Source: Labia minor
Taxonomy: Eukaryota > Arthropoda > Insecta > Dermaptera > Spongiphoridae
NCBI GenBank assembly: GCA_963082975.1
Contig: OY720346.1
Location: 71,105,267-71,169,266 of the forward strand
Reading direction: 5' to 3'
DNA: 64,000 bases
Part shown: one piece after another, positions 43,212 through 50,983 of the stretch
Numbering within the stretch: position 1 is the first letter of the stretch
Layout of the letters: every line of letters starts with the position of its first letter
Position numbers and translations under genes: made by a program
Notes under the pieces: model-generated
Seen by the model: only the letters and a program-made list of their open reading frames with translations
Told to the model about the DNA's origin: nothing
Databases searched by the model: none

Positions 43212-44115
43212 TGTAACGTGCCGCGTACTTACTTGCACCAATGCTAGAAAGAAGGAACGAGATCATGCCACCTATATACGACGAATGTGTCAATTGTTTA
43301 TTAAAAACATCATTTAATTTAATTCAAATATAATTTATTTAATTTAGTTACAATTATTAATTTTATATTAATCCAGTTAATTATAATTTATATTATTTAA
43401 TTTAATTATTCAATCAATTTTACATTAATTCTTTTAATTATAACTTATTTAATTCAACTTGTTTATTTAATTAATTTTACATTAATTCATTTAATCATAA
43501 TTTATATTATTTAATTTATTTATTCAATCAATTTTACATTAATTCTTTCGATTATAACTTATTTAATTCAACTTGCTTATTTAATTAATTTTATATTAAT
43601 TCATTTAATTATAATTCATATTATTTACTTTATTTATTCAATCAATTTTACATTAACTTATTTAATATATCTTATTCAAATTAATTCATTTATTTACTCA
43701 ATTTCATACGAATTTATTCAAATGCATTTGATGTAATTAAATTTGCTTTACTCACACTCTCCTGGCCAGGAACACATATTCACTAAACAGATCAATATTA
43801 ACACAAACATTTTATAATTATCGATAATTCATTCACTTCGCCTCTGATGTACTATCTCAGCTCGCCAGCGCAACTGTGTCCTCCCTCTCCTCTCGGCCTT
43901 CGTTCACATCACCTTCCGCTATCCACTCCGTCGGGCTCCCCACCTCCTCCTCCATCTCTTATCACCTATCTCGCTTCCACTTACATGCATTTTTCCTTAA
44001 CTTATTTCTATTATTTCTATTATTTCTATTATGAGAATTGCCAGCTTGTGAAAAAAATACATTCTCTAGGGGCCCTTAATGGGTGAACAGCGATATATAT
44101 TCCTAATATATTACA
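43212..44115 (-). repeat. gypsy-like element 3' LTR
   Basis: 904 bp, TGTAAC...ATTACA, with 5-bp inverted termini. The left half holds an AT-rich internal tandem repeat (CAATCAATTTTACATTAA at about 43411, 43525 and 43639, period 114 bp). The right half is a GC-richer stretch near 43850-43980. A short open frame at 43847-44086 is identical in both LTRs and has no coding character, so it is not called as a gene. Confidence 0.95.
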
Positions 44116-44129
44116 CTCCCCTACCCTTT
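44116..44129 (-). other. gypsy-like element polypurine tract
   Basis: Sense AAAGGGTAGGGGAG lies directly against the TGTAAT start of the 3' LTR, as expected for the plus-strand primer. Confidence 0.82.
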
Positions 44130-44135
44130 AAAAAA

Positions 44136-44169
44136 GATTGTTTCGGTAAAGATTCTTACCGAAACAATC
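44136..44169 (-). promoter_or_regulatory. long hairpin in the element's 3' untranslated region
   Basis: A perfect 14-bp inverted repeat (44136-44149 and 44156-44169) encloses a 6-nt loop. Beyond it a G-U pair and four A-U pairs could extend the stem. It begins 4 nt after the env stop codon and fills nearly all the space to the polypurine tract. A role in RNA export, stability or packaging is possible but not shown by sequence. Confidence 0.7.
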
Positions 44170-44173
44170 CTTT

Positions 44174-45971
44174 TCAACAGTTCGACCCCTCCTCTGTTTT
44201 GTCTATGTCCACATCACTTCCCAGTTGATTTTGCAGCTCCTCGGCCTCCTTCTTTCTGCGTGCGCACTTCTTCCACCAAAGATACCCCACTAGTCCACAT
44301 AGACTCACTAAAACTGTTCCACCACCGGTTCCGCCAGCGATAAGATGTTGTTTCCTTTTGCTCTGTATCAACCTCGCCTCCTCTCGCAACCTGGATAATG
44401 GAACACTCATCGAGGTCCTTCCCAACTCCGCTCTTATCGACTCCAAACTTTTCAGTCCCTCCGCCAGTATCGTGTTCTCCTTACACGATGTCTCTGTTAT
44501 TAGGGGTTCTTCTTTCTGGCCGGTAAATATCGCTGGAGTTGTTATCATGATTCTCGATTGACCCGCGCTCCTAGACATCAACAGATGTTGATTTGTATGT
44601 AGCTGACATCCCTCCGGAATGGTAACGATGCCTTGTCGATGTAGTTGAATATCATCGAACCTAGGTTCGCTACCGGTACGGCAACTTTGTCGGGCCACTT
44701 GAGGTCGTGATATACTATAATACCAATGGGAACCAGAATATGATGGTTCCCAAAAATCAGTAACCGCCCCTAATAACACTTCCCATGAGCAGTAACTGTC
44801 TAGATGCTCCGCCTGTTTGAAGAAGAGGGCGCTGACACAACTGAGTTGGGATCGGGCTACGAGTGGAATAGGCTGTTGACACACCATAGGCTCCCGTCCT
44901 CGGCAGTTGTCCACATATCTATGTTCTAGCGTGGTATATTTTTGGTGGTCATGCGTTACTAGGATCCACGGGGAAATTTTCACTAACTTGGTCCTCACTC
45001 CCCCCCGAGCTGTAGGCACCACATGAACGAAATATATTGTTCCTGACTGGGATACTGTCTTCAACGGAAGGGAGATCACGAAACGGATAGCGTCCCTGAC
45101 ACTATACACTTTCACTAATGAGGTGTCATAGTACTTATAAATAAATCGTAATTCTAGCGGGGTCAGCCATTCTTGTCCTTCGGGGAGTTTCTTATTTATA
45201 TCTATCATTAATTCTAATAACATTTTTGGGTTGATCAATCGCGCATCGAGGCGTCCCGCTGCCGCCGATTGAACAATCCCGAGGATATCCTCTAACCAGT
45301 TTCGAACTGACGTCACTGCTTGCCCCAGGCGTCGTGTCTTAGTCATTAATTCTAACGCTTCTTGAAAAAATTTTTCGGCTGCGTTTTGCCGTCCAAGTGT
45401 CGAATTAAAATTTTGGTCTATCAAAGTGGCTAATTCCAATAATGTTCTAGCATGTTGTTTAATCAAGTCGAAATTTTGATTAGTTTTATGGTCGAGTTGG
45501 TCTAATGCTGTAATTTGATCATCGAAGTAATGACTCATTTGTTCATTAACTTCATTTAAATTTTGTAATCTGGTATTCAATTCCACCAGATCTTCATTAT
45601 CTAAAGTTCCGAAAATGAATTTTAAAACGTGCCCCCCCCGCGTCCACCAGACCACGTCGACTTCGCGCCGGGGGTAGCATTTCACTCAAATGTGAAATAA
45701 TCCCCTCCGTCATCTCGAAACTGGTCTTAATATAGGACATATCCTCCTTAAAATCTATTGTCTTCAAAGGTTCTCCTTCCAAGAGAGCGTATCGGTCATC
45801 CTGTAATTTCTCCAGAGAATCCCTGATGACCGATACCTTCCCTTGAATCTCTTTCACGTCGACTTCCGTTACAATCCGCCACTCATCTCCCGTAATTATC
45901 ACATCGTCGACTGGTTCAAAATAGACTCCCAGTGGCATTATCTCCTCCCTCTCCCTCGCCTGCTTCCCCAT
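44174..45971 (-). CDS. env: env, baculovirus-F-like envelope glycoprotein, frame broken at a G8 run
   Basis: Two overlapping frames make one gene. Positions 45971-45597 (124 codons from an ATG) hold the N-terminal part, ending with a basic RSRR cleavage motif followed by GLVDAGG. The second frame (45685-44174) holds the fusion-peptide-proximal segment, a long heptad-rich helical region (about residues 30-130), a cysteine-bearing ectodomain (C261, C269, C283, C299, C335, C360, C401), a predicted membrane span at about 448-470 and a basic tail. This layout matches insect errantivirus Env and baculovirus F proteins. The frames part at a run of eight G in sense (45632-45639); one base gained or lost there explains the break. 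No clear signal peptide follows the ATG at 45971. Because a splice acceptor lies just upstream, an earlier exon may supply it. As assembled, full-length Env cannot be made. Confidence 0.85.
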
Positions 45972-45988
45972 CGCATCGTTAGTTTGGC

Positions 45989-46013
45989 CTGTGAGAGAAG
46001 AAACAAAGAAACA
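45989..46013 (-). promoter_or_regulatory. env splice acceptor with polypyrimidine tract
   Basis: In sense a pyrimidine-rich run (GTTTCTTTGTTTCTTCTCTC) is followed by ACAG, with the predicted cut after 45989. It sits just after the stop of the preceding frame (46014) and 18 nt before the env ATG. Env of insect gypsy-type elements is made from a spliced RNA, so position and sequence both fit. The donor was not identified with confidence. Confidence 0.72.
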
Positions 46014-46874
46014 TTACTCCTTTTTTTTATGGAAATTCCAAATGGTTCTCTTTTTAGGACGCCCTACCCCTCTCTTTTTTGGTGGGACTCCAACGGGTGG
46101 TTTACTCGTATTAGGGTTCTTTGTCGCCCCGGCTGTTGTGGGAGGGCTTGTCCCCGGGCTACTGGTACTGGGTTGGGCCTCCACGCTACCCCTAACCGGG
46201 ACATCTCTATTGGGTGGTGTGTGAGGAGGGTGTGCATTCTGGTCCCGAGTGTTGGGTGATTTCTCCGGGCTAGCCGGGGAATCTATATCCTCCCACCCCT
46301 CCTCCCTTTGACTTTCTTCATCCTGCGAAGCTTGTCCTGTTTCCCCTTGAGTAACGTGCTCACCGGTCTCTGTCTCCTGTCGCCCAGACTCTGGATCTCT
46401 TCTGTCAATCCTGAGGGATTCCTCTTCCCTTAGTGCTTCTGCGATGTCTATTTCATCTTGGCTGTCTAAATTTATTACAGGGGGTGTTTCCTTCTCCCCT
46501 TCTGGCTCGATCTCCTCTATCTCGCTGGGTCTTGCGGAATAATCTAGTTGTCCTACTCCATTCCAATTGGGCTGGGAGTCATTCTGTTCTCGCCACGGAC
46601 TCAATGAAATGTCCTCTTCCCCTGACCACACATCGTCATCCGAATCGCTCTCCCAAATCCGGTTTTTCTCCTCTTCATCATCAGTTGGCGTTGGGGTTCC
46701 AATGGCCGCTGGTGTGTATACGTGTACTCTCACCGGGTAGTCGGGGGTTAGCTCTTTTAGCCACTTCTTGACTTGTACCCATTTGAGGCCGTCCATTCCG
46801 CATCCTAAGCGCGGAACCGCCAATGCTGGAATTCCTACCTCGGTCGCTTTCAGTAGAAGGTTCTTGATTGTCAT
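46014..46874 (-). CDS. accessory frame: C-terminal half of a macrodomain, acidic disordered region, AT-hook-like tail
   Basis: The frame is open from about 46937; the first ATG is at 46874, just after the pol stop (46879-46877), and an upstream GTG at 46880 shares a base pattern GTGA with that stop. Counting from 46880, residues 1-56 are the distal half of a TARG1/OARD1-like macrodomain, with PRLGCGMDGL at 23-32 (the family's catalytic Asp corresponds to D30) and a final beta strand RVHVY. Residues about 60-265 are rich in Asp, Glu, Ser, Pro and Gln and look disordered. The end is strongly basic, with an AT-hook-like KKRGVGRPKKR at 268-278 (46047-46079). It could be made as a continuation of Gag-Pol through a second -1 shift, by reinitiation, or from a spliced RNA. 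I know no standard gypsy protein with this layout. Confidence 0.75.
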   Translation of the reverse strand: MTIKNLLLKATEVGIPALAVPRLGCGMDGLKWVQVKKWLKELTPDYPVRVHVYTPAAIGTPTPTDDEEEKNRIWESDSDDDVWSGEEDISLSPWREQNDSQPNWNGVGQLDYSARPSEIEEIEPEGEKETPPVINLDSQDEIDIAEALREEESLRIDRRDPESGRQETETGEHVTQGETGQASQDEESQREEGWEDIDSPASPEKSPNTRDQNAHPPHTPPNRDVPVRGSVEAQPSTSSPGTSPPTTAGATKNPNTSKPPVGVPPKKRGVGRPKKRTIWNFHKKKE

Positions 46875-46876
46875 TT

Positions 46877-49800
46877 TCACGTTTTCAGGGCGCGGCTTGT
46901 CACTCGCTTTTGTTTCGTGACACAGTGAAGTATTACTCTATCTGGGTGGTATTGCACTAGGATCTCTCCGATGGTTGGTTCTGGGATCTTTTCGCAAGGG
47001 TGCCTCGGATAGGTGTCTCGTATAGTTTTTGCAACACCTTGGGACATGCGTAAGTCGGCCGATACGCAATGAGCTAGGGCGTAATTTTTGGGTGCCATCA
47101 ACATATCTCCCGTGTGTTCATATACACGGTTCACTCCGCGGCGTTCTATATTGGCTGGTTTCAAACGATTCACATGTATGTTGACAATCTTAGTGGGGCT
47201 CCACCACACTCCATATACCACTTCGGAATTTTTTGTCGCTATTGTGTAGGGGCCCTTCCAAGGCTTATAAAATTTCCGAGCTTCTGACTCTTTCAGGACG
47301 GGGTTGTATACATATACTTCATCCCCTACCTCGAACCTTCGGAATTTTCGATGTTTATTAGCCTGTTTCCTGCTCGCCTGTAACCTGGCTTCCGACTGAT
47401 TTATCGACCGTTGTTGTAGATGTTCTATCCGGTCACACAAGTCGTTTAGATATGCCCATCTATCTGGCTCTTCTTGATGATGTTGATTTTTTACGGTGAT
47501 ATTAATGTCTGTTTCCCGGCCGAATGCTAGCACATTCGGCGAAAACCCAGTGCTGGAATGGGGTCCGCTCCGATAAGCCATTAACGCGTATGGCAACCAA
47601 ACATCCCAGTCTTTACCGTCTGTTCTCACCCACGGTCGAAGCATCTCATTTATTGTTTTGTGTACCCTTTCCACTCGTCCATTCGATTCTGGATGATAGG
47701 CTGTTGTTTGTACCTTTTTTATTCCTAAACGTTGACATAGTCCCAGGAATAGTTTAGAGGTGAAATTTCTTCCTTGATCGGTTAAGATGATTTCTGGGAT
47801 CCCATGCCGGCTTATTACTTCTTCCGTGAGCGCACGGATCACTCTGGCCGCTGTTTGGTTCGGCATGGGTATCGCTTCCAAGTACCGGGAGTAGTGATCT
47901 AGTACCGTCAAAAGGTATCTATTACCTCGGGTGGACTTCGGGAATTCCACGACATCTAGTGCTATCATTTGGAAGGGCCTTCTGGGGATCTCATGTGGTT
48001 GAACGGGAGCTCGAAGTCCAGTTGGCGACTTCATCTGGGTACATATACTACACTGTTTCACCCAGGACTCTACGTCCCGTTCCATTCCCTCCCAAAAATA
48101 TTGTCGCTGGATTCGTGATAAGGTTCCCTGTACCCCTCTATGCCCCGCCGTGGGTCTATCATGATTCTCTTCCAATATCATGGGCACCTTTTCTCGGGGT
48201 ACCATTAGACGGGTTTGGTGATCATCTACTACGTACAAACACCCATCGGATCTTGCTTGGGCTTTGCCGCTCCGTGCCCACCGCTGACAGTCCTCATCTT
48301 GATCTTGTGATTCGCGCCATTCTTTTTCGGTCGCTGTGGTTCTCAATAAAGTTCGAATCGTATGCACCTTCGACTCAGGGCCTTCCTCACTAACTTTCAC
48401 CCTACTGAGAGCATCCGCATTCCGATGTAACTTCCCCGGTCGATGTTCTACTGTATAGTCATATTCCGCCAGTCGTAGCGCCCATCGTGTCAACCGCTGT
48501 GACGGATCATGCAGACTTAACATCCATTTCAAGGCCGCGTGGTCAGTTATCAGTTGGAATTTCCTCCCATATAGGTAACACCGAAATTGTTGCGTCGCCC
48601 ACACTACAGCAAGTAGTTCTTTCTCCGTTACTGTGTAGTTACTTTCGGCCTTGTTCAACGTTCGACTAGCGTAAGCAATCGGCCTTTCATATCCGTCTCG
48701 ACGCTGTGATAACACTGCGCCTAAAGCCTCGTTCGAGGCGTCTGTGGCCAAGATAAACGGCAGTGTGAAATCTGGATAAACGAGTACGGTGTCACTACAC
48801 AGGAATTTTGTGAGAGAAAGAAACGCTTGTTCCTGGTCCTTCCCCCATTGGAACTTCTGGTCTTTCTTCGTGAGGACCGTCAATGGCTTCGCAATATTAG
48901 CATACTCAGGGATAAACCTCCTGTACCACCCTGAGAGTCCCAGAAACTGTTGTATCTCTTTTACGTTTTTCGGTTGTGGGTAGTTATTAATCGCTTCCAC
49001 TGTTTTTGGATCGGGTCGGACTCCATCTTTCCCCACCCGATGCCCCAGGTACCCAACTTCTCCCACCGCGAAATGACATTTCTCTAGTTGTATTTGCAGT
49101 CTTGCCTGTCGGAGGCATTCGAATACGTTTCGCAACCTTCTTTGATGTTCTGAAAATGTTGTACCAAATACTACCACATCATCTAGATATACGAAACAGT
49201 CGCTTCCTTTAATTCCAGCCAACACCCGATCCATCAAGCGTTGGAAAGTAGCTGGAGCCCCGGCTAAACCGAACGGCATTCTTGCGTACTCAAAATGCCC
49301 CATAAAAGTAGTGAATGCGGTTTTCTCTCTATCTTCTGGAGCTACCTGAATTTGGTGGTACCCACTTGCCAGGTCTAGGGTAGTGAAATATTGTGCATTT
49401 CCTAAGGATTCTAGCGTCTCCGTGATATTAGGTATCGGATACACCGGAATCTTCGTTACACTGTTCAGAGCTCGGTAGTCAGTACAAAATCGATATTTAA
49501 CCCTCTCGTCTGTACTCTTTTTGGGTACTAGTACTACGGGTGCTGACCATGGCGAATCTGATTCTACAATCACTCCTTCTTCTAGCATCTTCCCGATCTG
49601 TTTTTCTACTTCGGGTCTCATCGCATGCGGCACTCTATAGGGTCGTTTAAAGATGGGAGCTGATCCTTCAGTGACAATTTTATGCTTCACACCTAGTGCA
49701 CAACCCAATCCCGTTGTTCCCTCTTCATACATCAATGAAGCATATTCGTTCAATAGCTCGAACATCTGATGTTGGTGATTTTTAGGCAGGTGGGTCAACT

Positions 49801-50983
49801 TTTCCTTGAACTTAGATACCCATTGATGTTTGGTCTCTTGTTCAACCACCTGCACTCGGCAAATACAACTTTGGTCTAATATTGGTATCGTGCTGGCTTT
49901 GGCAAGTTGTTGGCGACGATCTATCACTGCCTCCCTACTAGATAAGTTTATTACTCTGACCGGTACACTTCCTTTCTCGACTCTCACACAAGTCCGCCCT
50001 ACCCGTAACACTGGTTGCGCCAATATAACCGGTTCCACTACCATTTCTGAGCCATCTTGTGCATTATCTACCTCAGCCCAGACCACTACCTCGGACCACG
50101 CCGGAATTACTTTCCTCTGTTTTGCTCTCACGACCTCCTCTGGCAATCCTTCTATCCCGGTGACAGGCGGAATGCCACTAATGGCTTCAAATTCCGTGTC
50201 CTCTTTCCCAGTGCTAATTACCCTTGCTCTCACGACCTCCTCTGGCCCTCCTTCTATCCCGGTGACAGGCGGAATGCCACTAATGGCTTCAAATTCCGTG
50301 TCATCTTTTCCAGTGCCAATTACTCGTGCTCTCACGACCTCCTCTTGCACTTCTTCTATCCCGGTGACAGGCGGAATGCCACTAATGGCTCCAAATTCCG
50401 TGTCATCAGTTTCAGTGCTAACTACTCCTCTAGGTCGTTCCAGGGGAATAATCTCCAAATTACTCCCATCCCCAACACCCCTTTTCCCCTTCCCGTTACC
50501 TCGTGCTGTGCCGTTCCAACGGCACTCCCTTTTCTGCACATCAATCACCGCTCCCAAAGCGGTCAACACATCCATTCCCAGGAGCCCATCTCCCGCTATT
50601 CGTACATCGCAAATAATGAATGGATGCATGATTCTTCTCTTCGTCACCAGTATCGGAAGCGTTTGTTGACCACTAATGGGCAACAGATCTCCCGTAACTC
50701 CACACGCATTTCGCGGATATCCCATTACAGGGATATCTGGAATAGGAGCTTTTAAGATCGACACTTCCGACCCCGTGTCCACTAGCATCTCCAATTCCCG
50801 TCCCCCTATACTCAGTCTCACTCTAGTAGCCTTATCCGCATTGGTGTTGATTGCGGTTACCAGGAGAGATCCGAATCTCTTCGGACTCACTCTTGGGGCG
50901 GAGGGAGTCCGAACTCTTTTGGGGCCACTTGCGTATGGATGTTTTCTTCGGCCACACACTTTACCTGGGGAGGTCGGGGGCAC
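46877..50983 (-). CDS. pol: Pol: protease, RT, RNase H, integrase and the N-terminal half of a macrodomain
   Basis: A 1368-codon frame that opens at a GTG inside the end of gag, so it is best read as the -1 frameshift extension of Gag joined at 50917-50923. Residues counted from 50983: protease DTGS 69-72; three 34-residue tandem repeats at 193-287; RT with D537 and YLDD 599-602; RNase H with D748, E789 and D814; integrase zinc motif H941, H948, C978, C981 and catalytic D1010, D1069, E1105 (35-residue spacing); GPY motif at about 1244-1246. From 1286 to the end the sequence resembles the first half of TARG1/OARD1-type macrodomains: a GD at 1292-1293, an AHC at 1304-1306, and a VTK whose K1357 matches the family's catalytic Lys. 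The frame then stops, and the rest of the fold lies in the -1 frame downstream. Confidence 0.93.
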   Translation of the reverse strand: MPPTSPGKVCGRRKHPYASGPKRVRTPSAPRVSPKRFGSLLVTAINTNADKATRVRLSIGGRELEMLVDTGSEVSILKAPIPDIPVMGYPRNACGVTGDLLPISGQQTLPILVTKRRIMHPFIICDVRIAGDGLLGMDVLTALGAVIDVQKRECRWNGTARGNGKGKRGVGDGSNLEIIPLERPRGVVSTETDDTEFGAISGIPPVTGIEEVQEEVVRARVIGTGKDDTEFEAISGIPPVTGIEGGPEEVVRARVISTGKEDTEFEAISGIPPVTGIEGLPEEVVRAKQRKVIPAWSEVVVWAEVDNAQDGSEMVVEPVILAQPVLRVGRTCVRVEKGSVPVRVINLSSREAVIDRRQQLAKASTIPILDQSCICRVQVVEQETKHQWVSKFKEKLTHLPKNHQHQMFELLNEYASLMYEEGTTGLGCALGVKHKIVTEGSAPIFKRPYRVPHAMRPEVEKQIGKMLEEGVIVESDSPWSAPVVLVPKKSTDERVKYRFCTDYRALNSVTKIPVYPIPNITETLESLGNAQYFTTLDLASGYHQIQVAPEDREKTAFTTFMGHFEYARMPFGLAGAPATFQRLMDRVLAGIKGSDCFVYLDDVVVFGTTFSEHQRRLRNVFECLRQARLQIQLEKCHFAVGEVGYLGHRVGKDGVRPDPKTVEAINNYPQPKNVKEIQQFLGLSGWYRRFIPEYANIAKPLTVLTKKDQKFQWGKDQEQAFLSLTKFLCSDTVLVYPDFTLPFILATDASNEALGAVLSQRRDGYERPIAYASRTLNKAESNYTVTEKELLAVVWATQQFRCYLYGRKFQLITDHAALKWMLSLHDPSQRLTRWALRLAEYDYTVEHRPGKLHRNADALSRVKVSEEGPESKVHTIRTLLRTTATEKEWRESQDQDEDCQRWARSGKAQARSDGCLYVVDDHQTRLMVPREKVPMILEENHDRPTAGHRGVQGTLSRIQRQYFWEGMERDVESWVKQCSICTQMKSPTGLRAPVQPHEIPRRPFQMIALDVVEFPKSTRGNRYLLTVLDHYSRYLEAIPMPNQTAARVIRALTEEVISRHGIPEIILTDQGRNFTSKLFLGLCQRLGIKKVQTTAYHPESNGRVERVHKTINEMLRPWVRTDGKDWDVWLPYALMAYRSGPHSSTGFSPNVLAFGRETDINITVKNQHHQEEPDRWAYLNDLCDRIEHLQQRSINQSEARLQASRKQANKHRKFRRFEVGDEVYVYNPVLKESEARKFYKPWKGPYTIATKNSEVVYGVWWSPTKIVNIHVNRLKPANIERRGVNRVYEHTGDMLMAPKNYALAHCVSADLRMSQGVAKTIRDTYPRHPCEKIPEPTIGEILVQYHPDRVILHCVTKQKRVTSRALKT
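50880..50923 (-). promoter_or_regulatory. gag-pol -1 ribosomal frameshift signal
   Basis: In sense the heptamer C CCA AAA (50923-50917) lies in the gag frame as CCA AAA, the canonical X XXY YYZ form. Three bases later comes a perfect 9-bp stem (50913-50905 with 50888-50880) around a 16-nt loop. The pol frame is -1 relative to gag (start coordinates 0 versus 1 modulo 3), as this signal would produce. The gag stop codon lies in the stem-loop. The spacer is shorter than the usual 5-9 nt, so the first stem pairs may be open on the ribosome, or a pseudoknot may form. Confidence 0.85.

Noticed and set aside
43847-44086. 79-codon open frame present in both gypsy-like LTRs (also 52708-52947)
   Set aside because: It lies in LTR sequence on the strand opposite to the element, is compositionally odd and matches no protein type; it is identical twice only because the LTRs are identical.
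45843-46259. Plus-strand open frame opposite the accessory frame and env start
   Set aside because: Mirror of the proline- and acid-rich accessory coding sequence; no domain or independent start context.
49830-50755. Plus-strand open frames of 230-280 codons opposite pol
   Set aside because: Both are shadows of the pol repeats and protease-RT linker; pol has full domain structure and these have none.
50924-50983. Pol starting independently at the first codon of its open frame
   Set aside because: The first codon is GTG inside gag, while a full -1 frameshift signal lies just downstream; fusion to Gag explains it better.
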